From assembly GCA_902482035.1 (NCBI GenBank), contig CABSYW010000003.1, positions 1 to 64,000 on the forward strand: a stretch of DNA of 64,000 nucleotides, read 5' to 3'. Positions 25,438 through 34,267 of this stretch are shown here, piece after piece. Every line of letters starts with the position of its first letter. Position 1 is the first letter of the stretch. The translations under genes were made by a program, and so were the position numbers. The stretch comes from an uncultured Collinsella sp. Its GTDB lineage: Bacteria; Actinomycetota; Coriobacteriia; Coriobacteriales; Coriobacteriaceae. Below the pieces are notes generated by a model. That model searched no databases. It was not told the origin of the DNA and saw only the letters and a list, made by a program, of their open reading frames with translations.

Positions 25438-26757
25438 CTATTCCTCCTCGAGCGCGACCTTGCCGCCCAGCAGGCGGTAGTGGTCGAAGAAATCGGGATA
25501 GGACTTGTTGACGGCCTCGGCGCCGTGGATTACGACCTCGCCGGTGGCGCGGCTCGCGGCGATGGCGGCCATCATGGCGATACGGTGGTCGTTGTGCGAA
25601 TCGACCTCACCGCCGGTGAAGGCATCGACGCCCTTGATGATGAGGTCGTCGCCGGCAATACGCACCTGCGCGCCCAGCGCGGTGAGCTCGCGGGTGGTTG
25701 TGGCCAGGCGGTCGGATTCCTTGATACGCAGACGGGCGCAATCGCGGATGAACGTGCGGCCCTGAGCCAGCGAGGCCACGGCCGAGATAACGGGCACCAG
25801 GTCGGGGATGTCGTGGGCGCTCATCTCAAAGCCGGCGAGCTTGTCGGACTGCACGGTGGCGGCGTTGGTGGAGCGCACGATGCGGGCGCCAAAGCGCGAA
25901 AGCGCGGCAAGCACGTTGCGGTCGCCCTGCGCGGAGCTCAGCGACACGCCCTCCACGGTGATGGGGTCGGTGCCGATGGCGCCAGCGCACAACCAAAAGG
26001 CGGCGTTGGACCAGTCGCCCTCGACGGCCACGCTGCCGGGCGTGCGGTACGAGCCACTGCTCACGCGGAAGTTCGTGACCTCGGGCTGACCGTCCTTGGC
26101 GGGAATGCGCTCGACGTTGACCTCAACGCCAAAGGCCTTCATGGCCTGGATCGTTAGGTTGATGTAGGGGCGGCTCTCAATGAGGCCGGTCACCTGCACA
26201 CAGGAGGGCTGGGCGAGCAACGGGGCTGCCAGCAGCAGGCCCGAGATGTACTGCGAGCTTACGTTGCCCGGCAGCACAAAGGTGCCCGGGCGCATGCGTC
26301 CGCTTGTCTTGAGCGGAAAACCGCCCAGACCCTGTAGGTCGCAGCCGGCGGCGATGATCTCGTCCGAGAGCGGGGAGAGCGGGCGTGCGCCCAGACGACC
26401 CTGACCCACAAAAGTTGCTTCTGCGCCCAGCGCGCAGGCGACGGGCAACATAAAGCGGAGCGTGGAGCCGCTTTCGCCGCAGTCAAGCGTTCCGCCGGCA
26501 AGTGCCTTGAGCAGGCCAAACTCAATACTCTTCATAGTGGGATGGACCTGGAAGCCGTCCTCGACGGTCTCGATGCGAGCGCCCAGTGCCGTAAGGCAAC
26601 GCACCGTGGCCTCGATGTCGGCGCAGGTGGTGTTGCAGGTAACGTGCGTCTCGCCGTTGGCAAGCGCAGCGCAGATGATGAGGCGATGCGCCATCGACTT
26701 GGACGCGATGGCGGGAACGGTGCCCTTAAGCGGGGACGGGGTGATGCGGGCTAGCAT
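25438..26757 (-). CDS. aroA: 3-phosphoshikimate 1-carboxyvinyltransferase (EPSP synthase)
   Basis: A 439-residue two-domain enzyme joining phosphoenolpyruvate to shikimate-3-phosphate. It shows the substrate-binding SKSMAHR, CGESGSTLRFMLP, the PGNVSSQYISGLLLA segment, and RIKESDRL and DHRIAMM in the C-terminal domain. The motif around residue 95 reads CGESGSTLRF rather than LGNAG, as in class II, glyphosate-tolerant types; class is inferred. The ATG overlaps the aroB stop by seven bases (ATGCTAG). Confidence 0.96.
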   Translation of the reverse strand: MLARITPSPLKGTVPAIASKSMAHRLIICAALANGETHVTCNTTCADIEATVRCLTALGARIETVEDGFQVHPTMKSIEFGLLKALAGGTLDCGESGSTLRFMLPVACALGAEATFVGQGRLGARPLSPLSDEIIAAGCDLQGLGGFPLKTSGRMRPGTFVLPGNVSSQYISGLLLAAPLLAQPSCVQVTGLIESRPYINLTIQAMKAFGVEVNVERIPAKDGQPEVTNFRVSSGSYRTPGSVAVEGDWSNAAFWLCAGAIGTDPITVEGVSLSSAQGDRNVLAALSRFGARIVRSTNAATVQSDKLAGFEMSAHDIPDLVPVISAVASLAQGRTFIRDCARLRIKESDRLATTTRELTALGAQVRIAGDDLIIKGVDAFTGGEVDSHNDHRIAMMAAIAASRATGEVVIHGAEAVNKSYPDFFDHYRLLGGKVALEEE

Positions 26758-27857
26758 GCGGATGCGTCTCCCTTCTGGCCGAGGCCCTCGGCAATTAAAT
26801 CATGGAAAGTGGAAAGCGGCGTGCGGTCGATGCTGCAGCGGCCAATGCCGTGCGGAATCACCAGGTCGATGGTGTCGCCCGCGCGCTTCTTGTCGTGGAG
26901 CGCTTCGGCAAAGACGGCATCGGCATCTAGGTCGCAGCGGGTCTTGAGGCCATGGCGGGCGCAGAGCTCCTCAATACGACCGGGCAGTGCAGCATCGCAA
27001 ACGCCGTGCAGGGCCGCGGCGCGCGTGATAATGCCCATGCCGATCGACACGCAGTTGCCGTGTCCGAGCTCAAAGTGCTCGCAAGCCTCGACGGCGTGTC
27101 CGGCGCTGTGTCCAAAGTTGAGGAGCTTGCGCTGGTTGGTTTCGCGCTCGTCGGCGACGACCACGGCGCGCTTGATGTCGATATTGCGGGCGATGATGAG
27201 TGCTACGCGGGCCACATCGCGGTTGAGCAGCTCCAGCGTGAGCGGGGTCTTCTCCAGCTCGGCGAAAAGCTCCGGGTCGGCGATCACGGCGTGCTTGACG
27301 ACCTCGCCGCAGCCGTCGGCGAACTGCTCGGGCGTGAGGGTGGCCAGGCACCCCACGTCGGCGATAACCACGCTCGGCTGCCAAAAGGCGCCGGCCAAGT
27401 TCTTGCCGGCAGCCAGGTCGATGGCGGTCTTGCCGCCCACCGACGAATCCACCATGGCGAGCAGGCTCGTCGGGATCTGCACAAACTTGCAGCCGCGCAT
27501 GTAGGTCGCGGCCACAAAGCCCGCCACATCGCCCACGACGCCGCCCCCGAGTGCCACGATCACGTCGGAGCGCGAAAGCTCGTGCTCGGCCACAAACTCC
27601 AAAATGGCAACATAGGTTTCGGCGCGCTTATGGGCCTCGCCGGCCTCGAAGGTGCAGATGCTCACCTCGTAGCCTGACGCCTCCAGGCTCTGCTTAACGG
27701 GCATCTGGTAGAGCGGGCCCACGTTGGTGTCCGTCACGATGACGGCCTTGGTGCCGCCGGCAGTGGCGCGCACGAGCGGTCCCGCCTGCTCCAGCAAAAA
27801 CGTGCCAACATGCACCTGGTAGGGGCGTGCAGTGTCGATATCGATGGTAATCGCCAT
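26751..27857 (-). CDS. aroB: 3-dehydroquinate synthase
   Basis: A 368-residue NAD-dependent, metal-requiring enzyme that cyclises DAHP. Motifs: GEAHKR, the NAD site ALGGGVVGDVAGF (102-114), QIPTSLLAMVDSSVGGKTAID and the metal-binding GHSAGHAVE. It overlaps aroA by seven bases. A 36-base gap separates it from tyrA upstream. It is the first shikimate-pathway step after DAHP synthase. Confidence 0.96.
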   Translation of the reverse strand: MAITIDIDTARPYQVHVGTFLLEQAGPLVRATAGGTKAVIVTDTNVGPLYQMPVKQSLEASGYEVSICTFEAGEAHKRAETYVAILEFVAEHELSRSDVIVALGGGVVGDVAGFVAATYMRGCKFVQIPTSLLAMVDSSVGGKTAIDLAAGKNLAGAFWQPSVVIADVGCLATLTPEQFADGCGEVVKHAVIADPELFAELEKTPLTLELLNRDVARVALIIARNIDIKRAVVVADERETNQRKLLNFGHSAGHAVEACEHFELGHGNCVSIGMGIITRAAALHGVCDAALPGRIEELCARHGLKTRCDLDADAVFAEALHDKKRAGDTIDLVIPHGIGRCSIDRTPLSTFHDLIAEGLGQKGDASAC

Positions 27858-27893
27858 AAGCTTCGGTCCTTTCGACCTGGCGTGATAGGTGGT

Positions 27894-28808
27894 CTAGTGG
27901 GAGGCCTCGTCGTCGAGTGCGCGCTTAATGCGGTCGCCCTCGGCAAGGAGATTCTCCAGATAGCGCTGGTCGCGCTCCTTGAGCGCACGGCTGTAGGCGC
28001 CAAGCGACTCGATCAGATGGTCGATCTCGAAGGCGAGCGCGTCGGCGTCGTCGATCATGAGCTCGGACCACATTTGCGGGTTGAGGTGCGCCACACGGGT
28101 GAGATCGCGATAGCTACCGGCCGAAAAGCCGTGGTGGACCTGGGCAGTGGGGCTTTTGACGTAGGCGTTGGATACCACGTGCGCAAGCTGGCTCGTGAAG
28201 GCGATGACGCGGTCGTGCTCGGCGGCGCTGGTCACGCTGAACTTGCCAAAGCCCAGGGGGCGCACCATCTCGCGCACCTGGCCCAAAAGCTCCAGCTTAA
28301 GTGCATCGTCCACCGCGGGTGGCACGAGCACGAGCGGGGCGCCCTGGAACAGGTCGGCGCGGGAGTGCGCATAGCCCGAGTACTGCGTGCCCGCCATGGG
28401 GTGCGCACCCACAAAGTAAAAGCCGTGCTCGCGGGCAAGCTCAAAGGCGCGCTCGCACACGATGCCCTTGACACCCACCGTGTCGATCACCACGGGACCC
28501 ATGATGGCGTCGGTGTCGGTGGCGTCGGCGAGCGCCTGGGCGTGCGCCTCGAGCCACTCGATGCATGCCTCGGGATAGCAGGCAAGGACGATGATGTCGC
28601 ATTCGCCGAGTGTCTTGTCGTTGAGCTCTCCGGCGACAGTGCCCATGCTGGCGGCCGTCATGACATCGTCATCGGGGTCCCAGGCCAGCACGCGAACGCC
28701 CGCCTGCGCATAGCCGCGGGCAAAACTGCCGCCGATGAGGCCCAGGCCCACGATGCCGGCGCACTTAGGGCCGCCCTGGTTAACGCGCGCGTTTCTCACC
28801 GTACCCAC
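27894..28808 (-). CDS. tyrA: Prephenate dehydrogenase
   Basis: A 304-residue NAD(P)-dependent enzyme converting prephenate to 4-hydroxyphenylpyruvate for tyrosine. The Rossmann motif GIVGLGLIGGSFA is at residues 18-30, and GAHPMAGTQYSGY carries the conserved active-site histidine. GTG 28808 has GGAG six bases upstream. There is no C-terminal ACT domain, so tyrosine control more likely acts at DAHP synthase or by transcription. It lies two bases after the DAHP synthase gene. Confidence 0.93.
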   Translation of the reverse strand: MGTVRNARVNQGGPKCAGIVGLGLIGGSFARGYAQAGVRVLAWDPDDDVMTAASMGTVAGELNDKTLGECDIIVLACYPEACIEWLEAHAQALADATDTDAIMGPVVIDTVGVKGIVCERAFELAREHGFYFVGAHPMAGTQYSGYAHSRADLFQGAPLVLVPPAVDDALKLELLGQVREMVRPLGFGKFSVTSAAEHDRVIAFTSQLAHVVSNAYVKSPTAQVHHGFSAGSYRDLTRVAHLNPQMWSELMIDDADALAFEIDHLIESLGAYSRALKERDQRYLENLLAEGDRIKRALDDEASH

Positions 28809-28810
28809 GG

Positions 28811-29833
28811 CTACTCCACGGTTCCTTGGCAGACAACCTCGCGGATGGCTCGGATGCGGCGCATGGTGTCGTCGAACTGATCGGGGGTGAGGGCCTGGGC
28901 GCCGTCGGACCAGGCGCGGCTCGGCTCGTCGTGGACCTCGATCTCCAGGCCGTTGGCACCGCAGGCGGTCGCGGCGAGCGCCATGGGCTCGACGTAGCGG
29001 GTGTAGCCGGTGGCGTGGCTGGGGTCGGCGACGACGGGCAGGTGCGACAGGTGGTGCAGCACCGGCACGGCGTTGAGGTCGAAGGTATTGCGGGTGCGGG
29101 TCTCGAAGGTGCGGATGCCGCGCTCACACAGGATGACGTTGTCGTTGCCCTCGCTCATGATGTACTCGGCGGCCATAAGCAGCTCATCGATCGTGCCGGA
29201 CATGCCGCGCTTGAGCAGAATCGGGGTCTGAGTCTTGCCGACCTCCTTGAGCAGGGGGAAGTTCTGGGCGTTGCGGGCGCCGATCTGCATGACGTCAATC
29301 TTCTTGTCCAAGAAGACCTGCACGTCGCGTGGATCCATGATCTCGGTGACGATCGGCATGTCGAGCTCGGCAGACGCCTCGCACAGCAGGTCGAGGCCGG
29401 CGGGGCCCATGCCCTGGTAGGCGTAGGGGGAGGTGCGGGGCTTGTAGGCACCGCCGCGCAGCATCGTGGCGCCGGCGGCCTTCACGCGGCGTGCGATGCG
29501 GATGAGGTTCTCGCCCTCGACGGAGCAGGGACCGGCGATGACCTGGAACTGGTCGCCACCGATCTTGACGCCGTGACCGCAGTCGATGACGGAGTCCTCG
29601 GGGTGGAACTTGCGGTTGGCACGCTTAAAAGGCTCGGAGACGCGTTGCACGCGCTCGACGACATCCATGGATTCGAGCAGGAACGGGTCGATCTTGGTCG
29701 TATCGCCCACCAGGCCGATGATGGTCTCGTTCTCGCCGCGCGAGACATCGGTCTTCAGGCCCTTTTTCTCAATCCAGCTGACGATATGGCTGACGGCCTC
29801 GTCGCTGGCGCTCTGCTTTAAAATAGCAATCAT
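28811..29833 (-). CDS. aroF: 3-deoxy-7-phosphoheptulonate (DAHP) synthase, type I-beta
   Basis: A 340-residue TIM-barrel enzyme that condenses phosphoenolpyruvate and erythrose-4-phosphate and commits carbon to the pathway. The first 70 residues form a ferredoxin-like regulatory domain as in the Thermotoga enzyme, which mediates feedback by tyrosine. The barrel has AGPCSVEG, the GGAYKPRTSPYAYQG loop (127-141), ILLKRGMS and a final DPSHATGY. ATG 29833 has GAGAGG seven bases upstream. It is the first gene of the operon. A longer frame from 29881 overlaps the leader hairpin and is not preferred. Confidence 0.94.
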   Translation of the reverse strand: MIAILKQSASDEAVSHIVSWIEKKGLKTDVSRGENETIIGLVGDTTKIDPFLLESMDVVERVQRVSEPFKRANRKFHPEDSVIDCGHGVKIGGDQFQVIAGPCSVEGENLIRIARRVKAAGATMLRGGAYKPRTSPYAYQGMGPAGLDLLCEASAELDMPIVTEIMDPRDVQVFLDKKIDVMQIGARNAQNFPLLKEVGKTQTPILLKRGMSGTIDELLMAAEYIMSEGNDNVILCERGIRTFETRTRNTFDLNAVPVLHHLSHLPVVADPSHATGYTRYVEPMALAATACGANGLEIEVHDEPSRAWSDGAQALTPDQFDDTMRRIRAIREVVCQGTVE

Positions 29834-29866
29834 GGTGTGCCTCTCACCTCGATGGATAACCCTTGC

Positions 29867-29891
29867 AAAAACGGCCCGCATCGCGAGCCGT
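29867..29891 (-). promoter_or_regulatory. Terminator-like hairpin in the aromatic operon leader (candidate attenuator)
   Basis: On the minus strand ACGGCTCGC (29891-29883), loop GAT, GCGGGCCGT (29879-29871) form a 9-bp stem with one wobble, followed by five T. It ends about 33 bases before the aroF start. No minus-strand gene lies upstream, so it is not the terminator of another unit. Premature termination controlling the operon is the simplest reading. Confidence 0.6.
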
Positions 29892-29996
29892 GTATATATG
29901 GTGCATGAGAGTTTATACTATCTGACTCGCTTTTGCCTTCTAAAGTGGGCCGTTGCGCCGCGTCTTCCTCGGAATTGCAAAGCTTTTTCTTTTATT

Positions 29997-30026
29997 TTGA
30001 TAGCCCGTGGTGCACTTGGGTATAAT
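29997..30026 (+). promoter_or_regulatory. Promoter of tRNA-Arg(CCG)
   Basis: TTGATA (29997-30002), an 18-base spacer and a perfect TATAAT (30021-30026), twelve bases before the tRNA. A strong housekeeping sigma promoter by pattern. Confidence 0.82.
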
Positions 30027-30037
30027 GCCAAACGTTG

Positions 30038-30114
30038 GCCCTATTAGCTCAGGGGATTAGAGCGTCTGCCTCCGGAGCAGAAGGCCGTTGGTTCGAATCC
30101 AACATGGGGCACCA
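30038..30114 (+). tRNA. tRNA-Arg (anticodon CCG)
   Basis: Acceptor stem GCCCTAT/ATGGGGC with one G-U pair, D-arm AGCTCAGGGGATTAGAGC, anticodon stem TCTGC/GCAGA with loop CTCCGGA giving CCG, T-loop GTTCGAATCC and encoded CCA. It reads CGG arginine codons. Confidence 0.95.
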
Positions 30115-30125
30115 TCGAACGTAAG

Positions 30126-30161
30126 ACCGTCCGAACCTCGCATGGTCCGGGCGGTTTTTCT
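30126..30161 (+). terminator. Terminator after tRNA-Arg(CCG)
   Basis: ACCGTCCGAACC pairs with GGTCCGGGCGGT with minor mismatches and is followed by TTTTTC. It lies 30 bases before the P-type ATPase start. Confidence 0.85.
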
Positions 30162-30190
30162 TATACCGACGCGACGTGATGGGACGTGGT

Positions 30191-32914
30191 ATGGCAGCAA
30201 CGGATATCGAGCGCGGACTCTCGACCGCCGAGGTCGAGGAGCGCATCGCCGCCGGTAAGATCAACCGCAACATGGAGCGCAAGACCAAGTCGGTCAAAGA
30301 GCTCATCATCGAGAACCTCTGCACGCTGTTCAATTTGATCAACGTGATCTTGGCGTTCCTGGTCATTTTGACCGGTTCGTTTAAGAATCTGACGTTCCTG
30401 TTCGTGGTGTTCTTGAACACCGCTATCGGCGTCATTCAGTCCATGCGTTCCAAGAAGATGGTCGATAAGCTCACGCTTCTGACCTCTAAGAAGGCCATCG
30501 CGGTGCGCGACGGTGCCGAGGTGGAGCTCGACTTGGACCAGATCGTGCTCGACGACATCATCCGCCTGGGGCGCGGCGATCAGATTCCCGCTGACGCCGT
30601 GGTGGTTTCGGGCGAGGCGCTCGTGAACGAGAGCCTGCTGACGGGCGAGAGCGACCTTATTAAGAAACAGCCCGGTTCCGAGCTCATGAGCGGCAGCTTT
30701 ATCGACTCGGGCCTGCTGCGCGCCCGCGTGATCCATGTCGGCGCCGACAACTACGTGGCCAAAATTAATAACGAGGCCAAGTACGTCAAAAAGGTCAATT
30801 CCGAGATCATGAACGCGCTTAACGCCATCGTGCGCTTTGCGAGCATCATCATGATCCCGCTCGGTTTGGCGTTGTTTGCCTCGAGTGTGAGCGAGCTGTG
30901 GGATGCCGCGGGAACCCCGGGCGATAGCGCACTTTCGTGGTGCTTCTCCGAGCTGTTGGCTGGTCATGTGCCTTCGTCGGCGCTGCTGTCCACGGTGGGC
31001 GCCCTGCTGGGCATGATCCCGCAAGGCCTGGTGCTGCTGACCTCGTCGGTGCTCGCCATCGCCACGGTGCGCCTGGCCCGCCGCAAGGTGCTGGCGCAGC
31101 AGCTCTACTGCATCGATACGCTCGCTCGCGTCGACGTGCTGTGCCTGGACAAGACGGGCACCATCACGTCGGGCCGCATGGAGGTCGAGGGCACGTATCC
31201 GCTGCCGGTTGAGGGCGTGAGCCTAGGCGCCGGCTCGGACGAGGCGGCCGTTCCCGTCGATACCACAGTGCTCGATTTTGCGCTGGCTAACGTCGCGCGT
31301 GCGACTTCGGCCGATGCCAACGAGACCTGCCAGGCGCTGCTCAACTATTACGCCGATCGCCCGGTCGAGGTGTCTGAGCCGCTGTCGGTCATTCCGTTCT
31401 CGTCCTCCAAAAAGTGGAGCGGCGCGTCGTTTGCGCAGGGCTCCTATGTGATGGGTGCCGCGCAGTTTGTGCTCTCTGATCGTGTGTTTTCGCAGGTCGA
31501 GAACCGTGTCGCCGAGCTTGCCGATACCTGCCGCGTGCTCGTGGTAGCGCGCGTGGACGGCTTTACGCCCGATGGCGATATGGTGGGCGAGGCCGAGCCC
31601 GTGGGCTTTGTAACCATCCGCGACGAGATTCGTACCTCGGCGGCCGAGACCATCGGCTACTTTAACGAGCAGGGCGTGACCCTCAACGTGATCAGCGGCG
31701 ACGACCCGCGTACGGTGTCGTCGATCGCGCGCGTGGTGGGCGTGCCGGGGGCGGACGCTTATGTGGACGCCACGACGCTCGATACGCCGGCCAAGCTCGA
31801 TGCCGCAGTGGACCGCTACCATGTCTTTGGTCGTGTGACCCCGCAGCAGAAGCGTGAGCTCGTGCAGGCGCTCAAGCGCCGCGAGCACACCGTGGCCATG
31901 ACGGGCGACGGCGTCAACGACGTGCTGGCGCTCAAGGAGGCCGACTGCTCCGTGGCCATGGCGGCCGGCTCCGATGCCGCGCGCAACGTGGCCGAGATCG
32001 TACTCGTCGACAACGACTTTGCCTCGATGCCCGCCGTGGTGGCCGAGGGCCGTCGCTCCATCAACAACCTGCAGCGTTCGGCCTCGCTATTCCTGACCAA
32101 GACGCTGTTCTCGATGGGCCTGGCGGCGCTGTGTATCGCGCTGCCGCCGTACCCCTTCGAGCCTATCCAGATGACGCTCATCAACTTCTTTTGCATCGGC
32201 GCGCCGGGCTTTGTGTTGGGCCTGGAGCCCAACAACGCCCGCGTGAAGGGGTCATTCTTGACCAACGTACTCAAGCGCGCACTGCCGGCGTCGATTGCGG
32301 TCATTTTGGCTGCGGCGCTCGATATCTTTGTGGCGCGCGTGTTTGGCTTTAGCCAGCTCACACTGTCTACGATGTGCCTGCTTACGTCGTGCGCGGCGAG
32401 CGTCAGCCTGATCTGGCGCATCTCGCAGCCTCTCACGCCCTTACGTGTGGTGCTATTTGTGTTTGTAGTCGCCGGCATCCTGGTGGGCGTTATCGGATTC
32501 CCGGAGCTGCTGTCTATTGCCAACCTGTCGATAGGCCAGATGGTTATCTTGGCTGTCATCGTGGTCTTTACCTGCTCGGTGTTCTTTAAGCTCGCCACGA
32601 TGATGGATTCGCTCAAGCCGCGTCGTCGTCATGCCGCAACTGGTTTTGGCCGTGGTGTGCGCGTTCACCTGGGTCGCGGTGGCGGCAAGGTGAGCTCGAC
32701 GGGTTCGACGGCCGAACGTTTTGCCAAGCGCGTCGCCGCCGACATGGCGCAGCGCCGCGAAGATCGCACCGCTCGCGAGGCCGAGGCCCGCGCACTCGAG
32801 GGCGTGGCCCAGGCCCAGCCCAAGAAAAAGAAGAGTACCGGAGCTAAGCGCTCTCGTGTGACCAAGTCCGCCCAAGGCATCAAAGTCTCGATGCCAAGCA
32901 AAAAGAAGAAGTAG
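30191..32914 (+). CDS. Cation-translocating P-type ATPase
   Basis: A 907-residue ATP-driven ion pump in the cytoplasmic membrane. It has the actuator motif LTGESDL (Thr151), the phosphorylated aspartate in CLDKTGTIT (Asp320), the hinge TGDGVNDVLALK (from 571) and about ten membrane helices. The helix before the phosphorylation site has MIPQGLVLL, with a single proline and no CPC heavy-metal signature; there is no N-terminal metal-binding domain. A divalent or monovalent cation is therefore likely, but the ion cannot be named. The last 90 residues are an unusual basic tail rich in lysine. GTG 30176 and ATG 30179 are alternative starts. It is a single-gene unit by layout. Confidence 0.9.
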   Translation: MAATDIERGLSTAEVEERIAAGKINRNMERKTKSVKELIIENLCTLFNLINVILAFLVILTGSFKNLTFLFVVFLNTAIGVIQSMRSKKMVDKLTLLTSKKAIAVRDGAEVELDLDQIVLDDIIRLGRGDQIPADAVVVSGEALVNESLLTGESDLIKKQPGSELMSGSFIDSGLLRARVIHVGADNYVAKINNEAKYVKKVNSEIMNALNAIVRFASIIMIPLGLALFASSVSELWDAAGTPGDSALSWCFSELLAGHVPSSALLSTVGALLGMIPQGLVLLTSSVLAIATVRLARRKVLAQQLYCIDTLARVDVLCLDKTGTITSGRMEVEGTYPLPVEGVSLGAGSDEAAVPVDTTVLDFALANVARATSADANETCQALLNYYADRPVEVSEPLSVIPFSSSKKWSGASFAQGSYVMGAAQFVLSDRVFSQVENRVAELADTCRVLVVARVDGFTPDGDMVGEAEPVGFVTIRDEIRTSAAETIGYFNEQGVTLNVISGDDPRTVSSIARVVGVPGADAYVDATTLDTPAKLDAAVDRYHVFGRVTPQQKRELVQALKRREHTVAMTGDGVNDVLALKEADCSVAMAAGSDAARNVAEIVLVDNDFASMPAVVAEGRRSINNLQRSASLFLTKTLFSMGLAALCIALPPYPFEPIQMTLINFFCIGAPGFVLGLEPNNARVKGSFLTNVLKRALPASIAVILAAALDIFVARVFGFSQLTLSTMCLLTSCAASVSLIWRISQPLTPLRVVLFVFVVAGILVGVIGFPELLSIANLSIGQMVILAVIVVFTCSVFFKLATMMDSLKPRRRHAATGFGRGVRVHLGRGGGKVSSTGSTAERFAKRVAADMAQRREDRTAREAEARALEGVAQAQPKKKKSTGAKRSRVTKSAQGIKVSMPSKKKK

Positions 32915-33017
32915 CTACGCGCCCTGGCGATGTTGAATTGGTGCCTTGTTCCTGTGGGGCCGTGGCGATGTTATGCTCTAACCTCGATTGTTTGAATTGC
33001 TTCGAAAAGAGGATGCC

Positions 33018-34160
33018 GTGATCTGCCCGCATTGCCTTAAGACTATCGAGGACGGCGCCTCGTTCTGCCCCTACTGCAACGCCTATGTGGGTCCGGGCGA
33101 TGGTCCCGAGCACACCGAGTTCGTGTTCTGTGAGGGCTGCGGTGCCCGTCTTTCTCCGCATGATCGCACGTGCCCAAAATGCGGACGCCCTGCTCCGGGT
33201 ATCCTCTCCGAGGACGCGGCCGCATCCGACCTGGCAGCGGGCCGCACGGCGGGCTTTCCGCGCCTAACGCAAGAGCAGATCGATACCGAGGTGCCTCATG
33301 CGCCCGCCTCGGCTGCCGCGGTTCTTTCGGACGCCGCCGATCCTAACGAGACCTGCGTGCTGCCGGCTTTCGATAAGGATTTCGGTATCCCCAAGGTCGA
33401 TATTCCCACGCCCGTTTCCCTGCATGACGATGCTCAAAAACCCAAGCGCAAGGTGCATCCCGACGAGGACGCCTATCACAAGCACAAGCGTCATATCCCC
33501 AAGCCGCTCATCGTCATCGCGGTCCTTGCCGTCGTTTGCGGCGGTGCCTATTGGTTCGTGACGGCCGATCCCATGGGTGTCATGCCTGCCTTCTACGACC
33601 AGTTTGGCCAGGCTGCGCAGACGACCTTCCCCACGCGCCAAAAGGGCGAGGCGACTGAGGACGATACCAAGCAGGACGATTCTGCCGAGGTGGTCCAGGA
33701 AGAAACCGTGCTCACCGATGATCAGCTCTATACCAGACTCGACGGTCTGTATCAGACCATCGTGTCCTACGGTGATGAGGACCAGATCGGCGAGGTCATC
33801 GATTCCTTTAACAACGGCTATCTCCGAACGCCGCTGTCCACCCGCCAGGAGCTGTCGCAGAGTGCCTACGCCCTGCGCGACCAGATCAAAAAGACGCAAG
33901 ATGAGCTTAACAACCTTAAGTATCAGGACGATACGGTCTATGCGGACGACATCGCCCACTTAAAGCAGCTTGCCGAGTGGATGTACGAGCGTGTCGACGT
34001 GATCTGTCAGAGCTGGGACATCTCGCTGGCCATTCCCGATGGTGAGTCGATGAGTTCCCACCAAAGCGATATCCTGGCGCCCATCGCGCAGGGCGGCAAC
34101 AGCGCACTGAACCAGTACGACGCCAATGTGGGTTCCTGGAAGCCGCAGCAGCGTTCCTAA
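33018..34160 (+). CDS. Double zinc-ribbon, single-pass membrane protein
   Basis: A 380-residue protein that starts with CPHCLKTIEDGASFCPYC and a second zinc ribbon CEGCGARLSPHDRTCPKC in the first 60 residues. A linker of about 90 residues, one membrane helix (PLIVIAVLAVVCGGAYWFV, about 155-175) and an extracellular helical domain follow. GTG 33018 is preferred because AGAGG lies five bases upstream and it places the first cysteine at residue 3. Such proteins are common in Coriobacteriia and have no known role. It is encoded just before the cyclophilin. Confidence 0.8.
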   Translation: MICPHCLKTIEDGASFCPYCNAYVGPGDGPEHTEFVFCEGCGARLSPHDRTCPKCGRPAPGILSEDAAASDLAAGRTAGFPRLTQEQIDTEVPHAPASAAAVLSDAADPNETCVLPAFDKDFGIPKVDIPTPVSLHDDAQKPKRKVHPDEDAYHKHKRHIPKPLIVIAVLAVVCGGAYWFVTADPMGVMPAFYDQFGQAAQTTFPTRQKGEATEDDTKQDDSAEVVQEETVLTDDQLYTRLDGLYQTIVSYGDEDQIGEVIDSFNNGYLRTPLSTRQELSQSAYALRDQIKKTQDELNNLKYQDDTVYADDIAHLKQLAEWMYERVDVICQSWDISLAIPDGESMSSHQSDILAPIAQGGNSALNQYDANVGSWKPQQRS

Positions 34161-34198
34161 AATTAGTTCGCCATAGTCGGCATAACCTACGTGCGCAA

Positions 34199-34228
34199 TT
34201 GATGTAAGCGCATGCTTATTGCTACAAT
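34199..34228 (+). promoter_or_regulatory. Promoter of the cyclophilin-TPR unit
   Basis: TTGATG (34199-34204), 18-base spacer, TACAAT (34223-34228), 40 bases before the cyclophilin ATG. Good match to the housekeeping consensus. Confidence 0.7.
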
Positions 34229-34267
34229 TCGTACAAATATGCTTTAAACGCACGAGGAAGGAACCAC

